DNA of 64,000 nt, taken from positions 62,001 through 126,000 of the forward strand of contig JAFRTG010000007.1 of assembly GCA_017427265.1 (NCBI GenBank), written 5' to 3'. Position numbers and translations under genes: made by a program. This document shows positions 1 through 8,394 of this stretch, piece after piece (the first letter of the stretch is position 1; every line of letters begins with the position of its first letter). The DNA is from Oscillospiraceae bacterium. Lineage in GTDB: Bacteria > Bacillota > Clostridia > Oscillospirales > Ruminococcaceae. Under the pieces are notes generated by a model. That model was given only the letters and a program-made list of their open reading frames with translations. It was not told the origin of the DNA and searched no databases.

Positions 1-240
1 ACGCGACAGATTGGTTGTCGCAACCGCACGCAGGAGTGTACACCAGTCCTCCGGTGTCAGATCCTCGCTCAGACAGTTCAGCGGAATCTGCGTCTCAAAT
101 TCAACAGAAGAAAACGGATTCGCCAGCCGGTAATGCTGTTCAAGAACCGAAAGAGCCGTATTCGCATCACTGCGCCGCGAACCGTCCGCAGACGTCCGGC
201 AGCAGATTGTTCCGCCGGTCAGAATCAGTGCAATCCGCAT
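1..240 (-). CDS. L-asparaginase, N-terminal part (gene runs off the left edge)
   Basis: Not a long frame, but 80 uninterrupted codons run leftward from an ATG at 240 to the window edge. The N-terminus (MRIALILTGGTICC) has the TGGTI motif that carries the catalytic threonine of the bacterial L-asparaginase family, which hydrolyses asparagine to aspartate and ammonia. A GAGAGG ribosome site overlaps the end of the metallophosphoesterase gene, 13 nt upstream, so the two are probably co-transcribed. No signal peptide is visible, which suggests a cytoplasmic enzyme. The second catalytic threonine and the C-terminal domain lie outside the window. The family call rests on the N-terminal motif only. 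Confidence 0.8.
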   Translation of the reverse strand, partial: MRIALILTGGTICCRTSADGSRRSDANTALSVLEQHYRLANPFSSVEFETQIPLNCLSEDLTPEDWCTLLRAVATTNLSR

Positions 241-253
241 AAGCAATATCCTC

Positions 254-1126
254 TCATTTCACAACACGGAATGTAATGCTGACGACCTCAGGATGATTGA
301 ACAGCCGCAGCGGAAAAGCACTGTTGCCGAGTCCGCGGCTGATATACATCGTCGTATCCCCGCTGCGGAAACAGCCCTGCGTATACTTCGGGAAAAAGCC
401 CTGATCGGGCGAAAGCAAGCCCTTGTGCAGAAACGGAATCCGGAACTGACCGCCGTGCGCATGGCCTGAGAGCACAAGATCAACGCCTGCCGGTGCATAG
501 CTGTCCTCCAGGAACTGCGGTTCATGCGCAAGCAGCAGCTGAAATTCATTGTCCGATTCATCCGCAAGCGTTTTGAGGATGTTGGCCTGCAGAGAGTTGT
601 CATCCATGCCGATCAGTGCAAAGGTCTGACCGTTCGGCGCAGCAATCTCTGCTGTTTCATTGTTGAGCACCGTGATGCCATACTCCGCAATTTGTTCCAA
701 AAACGGTTCCAGCTGATCCTTGGAGAGATAATGTTCATGATTGCCCGTAACATAGTAACACGGTGCAATTTCCGAGATTTGCTTCATACTGTGCAGCGCC
801 GCGTCAATATTCGTGTGATTGCTTGCGTCAACCATATCGCCGGTCATGACGATGATGTCCGGGTGCTGATCGCGGATTGCGCGGAGCAGCGGTGCATTGT
901 CCTTCGGGAACTCTTTGTTGTGCAGATCGCTCAACTGAACGACCCGGAATCCGTCAAATGCATATGCAAGCTGATCGCTTTCATAAGTGTACTCTGTCAC
1001 CTCAAGCCGGTTGTTTGCACCGTAGGCCATTGCAATAAACAACAAAACCAGCAGCAGTCGGATGCCGATTCCGCGCAGGATCCTCCTGCGCTTCTCCAGA
1101 ATTTTCGGGTCTTTCTTTTCCTTCAT
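254..1126 (-). CDS. Membrane-anchored metallophosphoesterase (YkuE/YaeI-like)
   Basis: 290 residues. A basic N-terminus is followed by one membrane segment at about residues 20-37. All calcineurin-like metal-binding motifs follow: D67/H69 in QLSDLHN, GD at 96-97, GNHE at 128-131, then LLAHEP and a late SGHAHGGQ. Members of this branch hydrolyse phosphoesters at the outer face of the membrane; some act on lipid substrates, but the substrate here cannot be read. Start supported by AGGAGG 10 nt upstream. The asparaginase start lies 13 nt beyond its stop, and the cellulase gene ends 158 nt upstream on the same strand behind a hairpin. Confidence 0.9.
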   Translation of the reverse strand: MKEKKDPKILEKRRRILRGIGIRLLLVLLFIAMAYGANNRLEVTEYTYESDQLAYAFDGFRVVQLSDLHNKEFPKDNAPLLRAIRDQHPDIIVMTGDMVDASNHTNIDAALHSMKQISEIAPCYYVTGNHEHYLSKDQLEPFLEQIAEYGITVLNNETAEIAAPNGQTFALIGMDDNSLQANILKTLADESDNEFQLLLAHEPQFLEDSYAPAGVDLVLSGHAHGGQFRIPFLHKGLLSPDQGFFPKYTQGCFRSGDTTMYISRGLGNSAFPLRLFNHPEVVSITFRVVK

Positions 1127-1200
1127 TCAGTTTCATCCTCCTGCAACTGCTGTTTTTATCGTCGAAAATACGTGTAAATCTGCATAATCTGTAAACGCCA

Positions 1201-1232
1201 ACGCGGATACGGTCAAATGACCGTATCCGTGT
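1201..1232 (-). terminator. Strong hairpin after the GH9 gene
   Basis: Two 15-nt arms (1201-1215 and 1218-1232) pair almost perfectly around a 2-nt loop. It lies just downstream of the cellulase stop and before the metallophosphoesterase. There is no clear U-tract on the minus strand, so it may stabilise mRNA or terminate only partly. Confidence 0.5.
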
Positions 1233-1284
1233 TGTAGGTATCATTGAAATCTGTTTCTGAAGCAACTGCCTTCAGATGCGTACA

Positions 1285-3402
1285 TCAGAGCTGATTGATC
1301 AGACGTGCAATATACTTCAGAATTCTATCGGCGTCACCGTCATCCAGATTACCGGAACCGTTGACATCGCCGTTCAGCTTGCCCTGATCCTTGACGTTCG
1401 CGGTGCTGTCACCGGAAACGAAGCGCAGGATCATAACGCAGTCACCGACATCGACCAGACCGTCGAGGTTTGCGTCGCCGCGCATCGTGACTTTCGGCTC
1501 CGGCTTTGTCGTCGTGGTCGTCGTGGTTGTGGTCGTCGTCGTGCTCGTAGAAGTGGTCGAGGTGCTGGTAGAAGTGGTCGTTGTCGAAGTAGAGGTAGAA
1601 GTTGTGGTTGTCTTGGAGGTGGTTGTAACCGGATTCACATTTGAACCGCCGCTCAGAACTGCACTCTCCATCGTAGCAGTTTCCGGCCACCAGACCTGGA
1701 AGCTGATCTCATTGACACCGGCCGGAATCTCAAACTCAACCGTGATGATGCCGTTCTGCGGTGTTGCAGACCATCTCTTCTCGCCGTCGCTGTTATAGAA
1801 GATACCGCCGTTTGTCTCGGTATCGTTCGAGTTTGTCTTCATAGTGACGGTCAGCTTTTCAGCGCCGGCAACATTGATCTTGTATTCCTTAGCGCTGATC
1901 TTTGTCACATCGGCATCGCGTGTACCGCTGGGGTTGGGACCGGGGTTCGTCTTGGTTGTGGTAATACCGGGCTGCGGATCGACATACGGAGTGGTTGTTG
2001 TACCCGGCTGCGGGATATCGCTCTTGGTGTAGATCTTCGATACGCCCGGAATGCTGGTTGCAATCGAACCGGTCTTGTAGAAGTGATACAGACCTGCTGC
2101 TGCACCGACGAAGCCGGCGTTGTAGTCAACTGCTACCTCGTTGCCGGTGTAATCGGAACGCTTGTCATAATAAGTACCGTTTGCATCCATCGGACCGCCG
2201 CAGAGTGCGCCGACGAGCAGGTACTGGTTCGGCGTGCCGTCATTGCCCTCAGATGCATCCGCGTTCGGAGAAGCGGCTCTGTGGTGCGGATTCTTCGAGG
2301 AATTATCCTTGAAGCCGACGACGAGGCAGTGGGTCTGACCGTTTGCATACGCCTTGTCACCGGTGATATACTGCATCTGGCCTTTTGCCCATGCAGCATC
2401 GCCCTTCTGGTATTTTGCTGCTACAAGCTGGCAGAACTGACCGGTCGTATTGTATCTTGCGCTGCCCCATTTCCAGCTGTCAGCTGCGAAGCAGTAGCCG
2501 TCGCCCTTGAGGCTGCCGAGGAATCCGGTGCTGCCCCAGTCGCCGGTGATCTCACCCTTCAGAATGCCGGCGCCGAGCTGAACGCTCTCCCAGGAGTGGA
2601 CAGAATAGGACTGTCCTGCCTTGGACAAATCATTTTTGTAGCTGTCATCCTTTGTGGCAAGATAGAGCCAGCCGGCTGCCCAGTTCAGCTCATCATCGGA
2701 ACCGGTCCAGTGACCGTCATAGAAGTCGCAGGCATAGTAGCCGGTATCGCGCTTGGAGAAGTTATAAAGTGCCTTTGCATACTTGAGGTCATCCGGATTG
2801 CCGAAGTTTACGTAGTTCGCAGCAAGTGCAGCTGCGTATTCTGCCGTAATATTTGCAGCACCGCCGGTTGTCCACAGCATACGGCCTCTGTTGCCCTGCT
2901 GCTCCGGTGCGCCCCAGTACATATGATCCTGACCGCCCTCACCCTTTTCAATGAGAACCTTCTGGACATTGTCGCCGCTCATAACTGTCGCGTCACGGAA
3001 GAACTTGCAGAACTTGTCGGTAATCACCTTCAGGTGCTCAGCCTGACCTGTTTCCTCAAATGCATCCTTGAACTCATAGTAAGCCCAGCCGAGTGTCGAA
3101 GCTGCATAGCCCTGCGGCTGACCGAACATCACATGGTCACCGGCGTCATGAAAACCGCCCGGCACTTCGTCAGTTGTATGGCAGTTGCCGCGCCACTCAA
3201 TTCCGCACAGTGATCCGACATCATTGCCGCACATGTTCGCATCGTAGAGATACAGACTGTACTGCAGGAGCTTTGCGTAGTTGTCGCCGTCCGCAGCACT
3301 TGCCTGCATCGGGACGGATGCGCCGGAGACTGCCAGTGCGCCGAGAGACATCACGGCGCTGGTGCAGACTGCACCGACTCGCTTCATAAAATGTGTGTTC
3401 AT
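1285..3402 (-). CDS. Cellulosomal GH9 cellulase with accessory module and dockerin
   Basis: 705 residues from the ATG at 3402, chosen because GAGAGGGG sits 7-9 nt upstream and a signal peptide (MNTHFMKR..., cleavage near ASA-A) follows directly; an upstream in-frame ATG at 3438 lacks a site. Order: signal peptide 1-36; GH9 catalytic domain about 38-456, with the DAGD motif at 86-89 (catalytic base), an HHRA motif and the NEVAVDYNAG acid region; Pro/Thr linker; beta-sandwich module about 494-590, probably carbohydrate binding; a Thr/Ser-only linker about 593-634; dockerin about 640-705 with two calcium loops (DANLDGLVDVGD and DVNGSGNLDDGD). Expected activity is hydrolysis of beta-1,4-glucan, docked to a cell-surface cohesin. 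A small GTCGG/CCGAC hairpin (3458-3471) lies in the leader. Confidence 0.95.
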   Translation of the reverse strand: MNTHFMKRVGAVCTSAVMSLGALAVSGASVPMQASAADGDNYAKLLQYSLYLYDANMCGNDVGSLCGIEWRGNCHTTDEVPGGFHDAGDHVMFGQPQGYAASTLGWAYYEFKDAFEETGQAEHLKVITDKFCKFFRDATVMSGDNVQKVLIEKGEGGQDHMYWGAPEQQGNRGRMLWTTGGAANITAEYAAALAANYVNFGNPDDLKYAKALYNFSKRDTGYYACDFYDGHWTGSDDELNWAAGWLYLATKDDSYKNDLSKAGQSYSVHSWESVQLGAGILKGEITGDWGSTGFLGSLKGDGYCFAADSWKWGSARYNTTGQFCQLVAAKYQKGDAAWAKGQMQYITGDKAYANGQTHCLVVGFKDNSSKNPHHRAASPNADASEGNDGTPNQYLLVGALCGGPMDANGTYYDKRSDYTGNEVAVDYNAGFVGAAAGLYHFYKTGSIATSIPGVSKIYTKSDIPQPGTTTTPYVDPQPGITTTKTNPGPNPSGTRDADVTKISAKEYKINVAGAEKLTVTMKTNSNDTETNGGIFYNSDGEKRWSATPQNGIITVEFEIPAGVNEISFQVWWPETATMESAVLSGGSNVNPVTTTSKTTTTSTSTSTTTTSTSTSTTSTSTTTTTTTTTTTTKPEPKVTMRGDANLDGLVDVGDCVMILRFVSGDSTANVKDQGKLNGDVNGSGNLDDGDADRILKYIARLINQL
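1500..1625 (-). repeat. Low-complexity Thr/Ser linker tract
   Basis: Degenerate ACN/TCN codons produce an imperfect trinucleotide repeat coding for the Thr/Ser linker between the accessory module and the dockerin. Synonymous codons vary, which limits slippage. Confidence 0.8.
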
Positions 3403-3471
3403 GAAATTTCCCCTCTCATGATCGTAAATAACTTCCAAAAATCCCTCTTATTTTTGGGTCGGAAAACCGAC

Positions 3472-3794
3472 ATTTACATTATATCCGAAAACAATCAGTA
3501 TTATATGGACAATTTGTGAACATTCAGTGAATATTCTTCAAATTATTACCGGAAAACATTCTGTTTCTGCGCATAAACTGTCCAGAATACACACTTGCGG
3601 CTTCTTGTCAAGTTAAAATCCGCTCCGTTCAGATACGAAAATCGTTTTCATTTCTTGCTTTTCACACATCGTCCGCTCAATAATTGCGCAGGAAATATGT
3701 AATCATTTTGTCACTTATTACGATTTGTATAGTTTTAGGCTGCTGCCAACTGTATCTTCCCTGCGCCGCTGCTGCTGTCCGCCGCTGACAGGAT
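3472..3794. other. Divergent intergenic region
   Basis: AT-rich stretch between the cellulase leader and the MoxR promoter. Several TATAAT-like sequences occur on the minus strand (for example near 3477 and 3503), but none has a convincing -35 partner. No gene or RNA structure was recognised. Confidence 0.6.
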
Positions 3795-3823
3795 TTGACA
3801 AAATCAGCAGAACATGCTATACT
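3795..3823 (+). promoter_or_regulatory. Sigma-A promoter of the MoxR-DUF58-cohesin operon
   Basis: TTGACA (3795-3800), 17-nt spacer, TATACT (3818-3823), 43 nt before the MoxR start. Confidence 0.8.
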
Positions 3824-3866
3824 ACTTTATGTTCGTGTCTATCCCTGTCACGGAAGGAGTTTTCAT

Positions 3867-4898
3867 ATGTCTGCACCAATTTCCGTTTCTGAAATTCCGG
3901 CACTTGCAAAATCTGTTACAGACGCAGCCGCTGCTGTCGTCCGCGGCGCTGAAGGTACTATTAAATTATTGACCGCAGCACTTCTCTGCGGCGGACATGT
4001 TCTGCTTGAAGATCTGCCCGGTACGGGAAAAACAACGCTTGTCAAAGCGATCGCCAAACTGACCGGCTGTTCCGATAAGCGTATCCAGTGCACACCGGAT
4101 CTGATGCCGGCTGACCTGACCGGCTTTGAAATGCTCGTGCAGGAGCCTGACGGCAGCCGCAAAATGCAGTTCCGGAAAGGGCCTGTTTTTACAAATCTGC
4201 TGCTTGCCGACGAGATCAACCGCATGGCTCCGCGCTCACAGGCAGGACTCCTTGAGTGCATGGCGGAGTATCAGGTGACGGCCGGCGGCGTCCGCTATGA
4301 CCTGCCGAAGCCGTTCTTCGTTCTTGCAACGCAGAATCCGATTGAGCTGCAGGGAACCTTCCCCCTTCCGGAAGCCCAGCTTGACCGCTTTTTCATGTGT
4401 CTGCACCTCGGCACACCCGAACGCGGCGAGGAACGCAGAATTCTGACCGAACGGCAGACTTCCGATCCGCTGGATGCACTGCAGCCCGTCACCGATCCGG
4501 AAACGCTCTGCGCTGCTCAGGAAGCCGTCCGCACGGTCAATGCATCTGAAAGCGTGCTGGATTATCTGCTTGATCTTGCCGACGCGACACGCTCGCACAA
4601 GCAGGTTCAGTACGGTCTGAGCACCCGCGGTGCGCTCGCCCTGCGTCACGCTGCGCAGGCCTTTGCTGCAATGGAAGGCCGCGATTACCTGCTGCCGGAT
4701 GACGTGAAGGCCGTGTTTCCGTCTGTCTGCGCCCACCGTCTCAAGATGGCAGGCGGTCTTTTCTCGGACAGACAGGCAGCTGAAAAAGTCGTGGAGGAAA
4801 TTCTCGCCGGTGTCGGGGTACGCAAGCATACAGACGCAAAGGCCGATACCGTCAAAAGCGTGGATGAAATCCTCGGCGGCGGGGTACCCAAAGCATGA
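3867..4898 (+). CDS. MoxR-family AAA+ ATPase
   Basis: 343 residues. Start at 3867 follows GGAAGGAG with 7-nt spacing; an in-frame ATG at 3795 falls inside the promoter and is rejected. Walker A (EDLPGTGKTT) is at about 48-57, Walker B is LLLADEINR, and the sensor region ATQNPIELQGTFPLPEAQLD is typical of MoxR proteins. These ATPases act as chaperone-like activators and are often encoded beside a DUF58 protein. The stop overlaps the next start (ATGA), implying translational coupling. Here the operon ends in a cohesin lipoprotein, so an envelope or cellulosome-related client is possible, but that is inference. Confidence 0.95.
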   Translation: MSAPISVSEIPALAKSVTDAAAAVVRGAEGTIKLLTAALLCGGHVLLEDLPGTGKTTLVKAIAKLTGCSDKRIQCTPDLMPADLTGFEMLVQEPDGSRKMQFRKGPVFTNLLLADEINRMAPRSQAGLLECMAEYQVTAGGVRYDLPKPFFVLATQNPIELQGTFPLPEAQLDRFFMCLHLGTPERGEERRILTERQTSDPLDALQPVTDPETLCAAQEAVRTVNASESVLDYLLDLADATRSHKQVQYGLSTRGALALRHAAQAFAAMEGRDYLLPDDVKAVFPSVCAHRLKMAGGLFSDRQAAEKVVEEILAGVGVRKHTDAKADTVKSVDEILGGGVPKA

Positions 4899-6010
4899 TT
4901 CTCGCGGCGCTGCTGGTGTGCATCGTGCTGGGACTGTTCCTGCCGCAGTATCTCATCACCAGATTCGGCTACCGCAATCTGACGTATTCACTCGCCTTTT
5001 CTGAGGATGAAGTTACCGAAGGCGACACGGTCACACTGATCGAAACAATCTCGAATAACAAGCTGCTGCCGCTTCCGTGGGTTAAGGCTGATCTGACGAC
5101 GGACGCTTCACTGCTGTTCGCAACCGATCAGACCGCAGTCAGCGGAGACGCCCGTTTCATTTACAGCTATTTCTGCCTGTTTCCCCGCCGGAAGGTCGAA
5201 CGGCGCTGGCGCGTTACCTGCACAAAGCGCGGATGCTTCACGGTATCCCACGCGGTCATTGTACTCAGCGATTTGTTCGGCAATGCAGAATGCTCCCGCC
5301 TGTTCGCGGATATTTCCGCCGCGCTGACTGTGCTGCCGGCCGTACGCCGCTCAGATGCGGCGCAGGCGTTCCCGCTGCAGCTCACCGGCGAGGTCATCCG
5401 CAACCGCACGCTCATTCCAGACCGTTTTGCCGTCTGCGGTATCCGGCCTTATACCGACGGCGATTCCGTGCGAGATGTATGCTGGAGTGCCACAGCCAGA
5501 GCCGATACACCGATGGTCCGGCAGTATCAAGAAACAGCCGTACCGAGTCTGACCGTGCTGCTCAATCTCGAAACCAGAGAAACCGACCGCGATCAGCTGA
5601 CCGATAAGGCCGCGTTCGAGCAGGCTGTCCGTGTCTGCGCTGCTGTGCTCGGAGAGGCTGCCAGACAGCATGTCCCTGTCCGCCTCTGTGCCAATACCGT
5701 CATCGACACGCAGCCGGCGGAAACGCCGTTCCGTTCAGGCGATCCGGCTCTGTACGGAATGCTGCGTCTGCTCGCAGCGCTGCCTGATACCATTTCATTC
5801 CGGTGCGAGACCATGCTCGATTATGCCTGTACAAAGGAGAGCATTTCATCTGTCATTCTGATTACACCGCAGCCGACCGCTGCAATTCTGCGCTATGCTG
5901 ATGCAGAGCCCCGGCTGACCGTAATCTCCGCCCGGCCGCTCCGCGATTCTGAGATCCGGCGGAACGTCCGGCATATTTCAATTTATCAGGAAAGGATACC
6001 GAAAACATGA
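4895..6010 (+). CDS. DUF58 domain protein, MoxR partner
   Basis: 371 residues. The N-terminus has one membrane segment (about 2-18), then a beta-rich extracellular-type region and the DUF58 signature around IRPYTDGDSVRDVCWSATAR, followed by a vWA-like region with LTVLLNLE. DUF58 proteins pair with MoxR ATPases, and some have a vWA metal site. The start overlaps the MoxR stop by four nucleotides and its own stop overlaps the next gene in the same way. The usual additional partners (vWA/BatA-like proteins, transglutaminase) are absent and replaced by a cohesin lipoprotein. The family is certain; its biochemical role is not. Confidence 0.9.
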   Translation: MILAALLVCIVLGLFLPQYLITRFGYRNLTYSLAFSEDEVTEGDTVTLIETISNNKLLPLPWVKADLTTDASLLFATDQTAVSGDARFIYSYFCLFPRRKVERRWRVTCTKRGCFTVSHAVIVLSDLFGNAECSRLFADISAALTVLPAVRRSDAAQAFPLQLTGEVIRNRTLIPDRFAVCGIRPYTDGDSVRDVCWSATARADTPMVRQYQETAVPSLTVLLNLETRETDRDQLTDKAAFEQAVRVCAAVLGEAARQHVPVRLCANTVIDTQPAETPFRSGDPALYGMLRLLAALPDTISFRCETMLDYACTKESISSVILITPQPTAAILRYADAEPRLTVISARPLRDSEIRRNVRHISIYQERIPKT

Positions 6011-6813
6011 AACACTCGAAAAGAATTGCAATCTCTGCGGCGCTGATGCTCGCCGTTTTCTGCTCCGGCTGTACCGTCAGCAATTCCGGACAGTCGCTTC
6101 CGGTCGGTGAAACAACAACCTCGGCACAGTCAGCCGCTCCGGATGCACCTGCCGACTCCGCTGCAGAAACATCCGCGGTACAGGACGACGGCAACGCTGC
6201 AGCAGACCCCGCGCAGAGCGATACCCCTGCTCCCGCTCCCGCCGACCCTGCGGCACAGACACCTGCTGCAACCGATGCAGCTGCACAGCAAGGCGGTCAG
6301 CAGAACGCACAGCCGGACGCACAGCAGAACGCGGCACCCGGTGCCCAGACCTTCGATGACGGCAGCGGAAAATTCGTTGTCGGCAGCGGCCTGACCGTCG
6401 GTGTCGGCACGGTTCATGCAAGAGCCGGCCAGAAGGCTGTTCCGGTTACCTTCCGTATCTGGAACAACCCCGGCTTCTCAATGGGCGGATTCAAGATTAC
6501 CTATGACCCGGTTCTGGTTCCGCTGCTGGCCGGCACCAATGACATTGATGCTAAATTCGATCTCAGCCCGGCAATCAGCGGCGCAACAGCATACGGCGCA
6601 GTCAATTTCAATACGCGCGCAGTTGCAGTCGGAATTTTCAACCCTGAAAATCTGACCGCTGAGGGCGCACTTTTCACGGTATATTTCGATATTCCGGAGA
6701 ATGCGCAGCCCGGCACGGCCTACTCGCTCAAAGTCGAAGCAGATTCGATCACTGACGCACAGGCCAATATGCTCGATTTCACGAATCTTGACGGCGAAAT
6801 CCGCATTGACTGA
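6007..6813 (+). CDS. Lipoprotein with C-terminal cohesin domain
   Basis: 268 residues. Signal peptide with lipobox FCSGC; lipidated Cys at 22. Residues about 25-115 form an Ala/Pro/Gln/Asp-rich linker. Residues about 118-268 form a cohesin: LTVGVGTVHARAGQKAVPV, MGGFKITYDP, GAVNFN, GALFTVYFDIP and LDGEIRID follow the nine-strand jelly-roll pattern of cellulosomal cohesins. It should sit on the outer face of the membrane and bind a dockerin. Coupled by ATGA to the DUF58 gene and followed by a terminator. Dockerin proteins in this window (1285, 32671, 48535) are candidate partners. Cohesin identity is pattern-based; the exact cohesin type is not resolved. Confidence 0.85.
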   Translation: MKHSKRIAISAALMLAVFCSGCTVSNSGQSLPVGETTTSAQSAAPDAPADSAAETSAVQDDGNAAADPAQSDTPAPAPADPAAQTPAATDAAAQQGGQQNAQPDAQQNAAPGAQTFDDGSGKFVVGSGLTVGVGTVHARAGQKAVPVTFRIWNNPGFSMGGFKITYDPVLVPLLAGTNDIDAKFDLSPAISGATAYGAVNFNTRAVAVGIFNPENLTAEGALFTVYFDIPENAQPGTAYSLKVEADSITDAQANMLDFTNLDGEIRID

Positions 6814-6842
6814 TCTGCGGCTTTCTGACCTCGCATCAAACA

Positions 6843-6886
6843 AAAACCGCCTGACTGTTTCCCAATGCAGTCAGGCGGTTTTCTTT
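6843..6886 (+). terminator. Rho-independent terminator of the MoxR operon
   Basis: A perfect 15-bp stem (6843-6857 with 6868-6882) with a 10-nt loop, followed by a T-rich tail. Confidence 0.9.
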
Positions 6887-7080
6887 TCATTTCAGGCTGA
6901 CCGTGCTGCCTTTCCCGCACAATTCGGCATATTGGTCATTTGTAAAACGAAACAGCGCGAATTCTCAGGAATCAGATAACGCGGCTGAAAAACGCGCTGA
7001 TCCGCAGACTGTTCCCGACCGCTTTCGCGGCTTCCGTCCGGTATAATAAAGGTAATCTCTCCGGAAAGGAAGCCTGTCTT

Positions 7081-8301
7081 ATGCCGCAAACCATCCGTCT
7101 GATTCCGCTCCTACTGCTTATGCTGCTGCTGAGCGCCTGCTCATTCCTGCCGCAGCCTGAGCCGCTCAATGAAGGACAAACTGCCGCACAGCTGCATCTC
7201 CTGCCGGAACCGGAATCCGACGCAGAACGTCCGCTCATCGCTGCATGGCTCCCGTATTTCAGCGTGGAAGCGCTGCTCGCGCAGGAGGACGAACAACGCT
7301 GTACCGAGGCCGTGCGCAGTTATCTGCTGCGACTGAAGGATTTTGGCATCAATGCGGTTTTTGTGCATATCTGCGCGTTCGGGGAAAGCTGCTGCCCGTC
7401 CGATTATTATCCGCAGATGCCTGGCGTACACGGACACGACGGCATGAAGATCTTTTCGGATATCTGCAAGGAGACCGGTATCGCGCTGCACGCATGGATC
7501 AATCCGCTCCGGCTGCAGACTGTCGAATATATGGATGCCCAAACCGGCGATGCCCGCCTCTGCACATGGTACCGCGATCCGGCATTGAGAGCGGAAAAGC
7601 TCTCGCTCTGGGAAAAACGCTGCTATCTCAACCCTGCTTCGGAATCAACGGCAGAATTTCTCTGCGGCTTTCTGACAGAGCTCATCACGCGCTATCACCC
7701 AAGCGGGATTCATATTGACGATTATTTCTATCCGACAACAGAACCCGCCTTCGATGCAGAAGCCTTTGCAGCATCCGATGCAGAAAACCTTGCCGCGTGG
7801 CGAACAGGCAATATCACAGCACTGCTGCAGACGCTGTATCAGGCGGTCAAGGCTGCAGATCCGGATACGGTGTTCTCGGTCAGTCCGCAGGGCAGTCTGC
7901 AGTACAATGCAGATAACCTCTACGCCGATGTCTCCGGCTGGTGCCGAAGCGGAAACTGCTGCGATCTCATCATTCCGCAGCTGTATTTCGGATACCGGCA
8001 CGAGACCTGTCCGTTTCCGAAGCTGCTGCGCGAATGGGTCTCACTGCCGCGGGCAGCATCCGTCCGGATAGCCGTCGGACTCGGCATATACAAATACGGT
8101 GAGGAGGATGAACGTGCAGGCACAGGAAAGGATGAATGGTGCACAACTGACGGGCTTCCCGCTGCGCAGGCCGCCGATGTGCTCTCGGAGCCGGCACTGA
8201 GCGGCGCTGTCTTTTATCATGCTGACGCGCTGCTTGAACTGCCGCAGACAGAGTCCGAAGCACTGAAGCAAGCAATCCATGCGATCTTCCCGGCTGAATA
8301 A
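7081..8301 (+). CDS. Lipoprotein with GHL10-type (DUF187) glycoside-hydrolase-like domain
   Basis: 406 residues. Lipobox LLSAC places the lipidated Cys at 20. From about residue 50 the sequence follows the GHL10/DUF187 pattern: IAAWLPYFSVEAL, the FGINAVFVHICAFGES strand, IALHAWINPLR, YLNPAS, then YHPSGIHIDDYFYPT, which carries the acidic residues at the end of a TIM-barrel strand. Family members act on bacterial cell wall or uncharacterised glycans at the surface. Start supported by GGAAAGG 12 nt upstream; a TATAAT at 7042-7047 lacks a good -35. Single-gene unit, converging with the acetyltransferase gene at a shared terminator. Confidence 0.85.
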   Translation: MPQTIRLIPLLLLMLLLSACSFLPQPEPLNEGQTAAQLHLLPEPESDAERPLIAAWLPYFSVEALLAQEDEQRCTEAVRSYLLRLKDFGINAVFVHICAFGESCCPSDYYPQMPGVHGHDGMKIFSDICKETGIALHAWINPLRLQTVEYMDAQTGDARLCTWYRDPALRAEKLSLWEKRCYLNPASESTAEFLCGFLTELITRYHPSGIHIDDYFYPTTEPAFDAEAFAASDAENLAAWRTGNITALLQTLYQAVKAADPDTVFSVSPQGSLQYNADNLYADVSGWCRSGNCCDLIIPQLYFGYRHETCPFPKLLREWVSLPRAASVRIAVGLGIYKYGEEDERAGTGKDEWCTTDGLPAAQAADVLSEPALSGAVFYHADALLELPQTESEALKQAIHAIFPAE

Positions 8302-8337
8302 ATCCGTTATCTTTTATATTATGATATTGCGATACAA

Positions 8338-8370
8338 AAAGGCACTGAACACAAATTCAGTGCCTTTCTG
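8338..8370. terminator. Bidirectional terminator
   Basis: A 12-bp stem (8338-8349 with 8356-8367) with A- and T-rich flanks, between two converging genes. Confidence 0.85.
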
Positions 8371-8394
8371 ATACATCAGCGGAACAATGTCCTG

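Noticed and set aside
1500-1625. Repeat-like tract that could suggest a CRISPR or microsatellite
   Set aside because: Irregular codon-level repeats in frame with a Thr/Ser linker; no spacers or direct repeats.
2083-3213. 376-codon open frame on the plus strand
   Set aside because: Antisense to the GH9 catalytic domain; no start signals.
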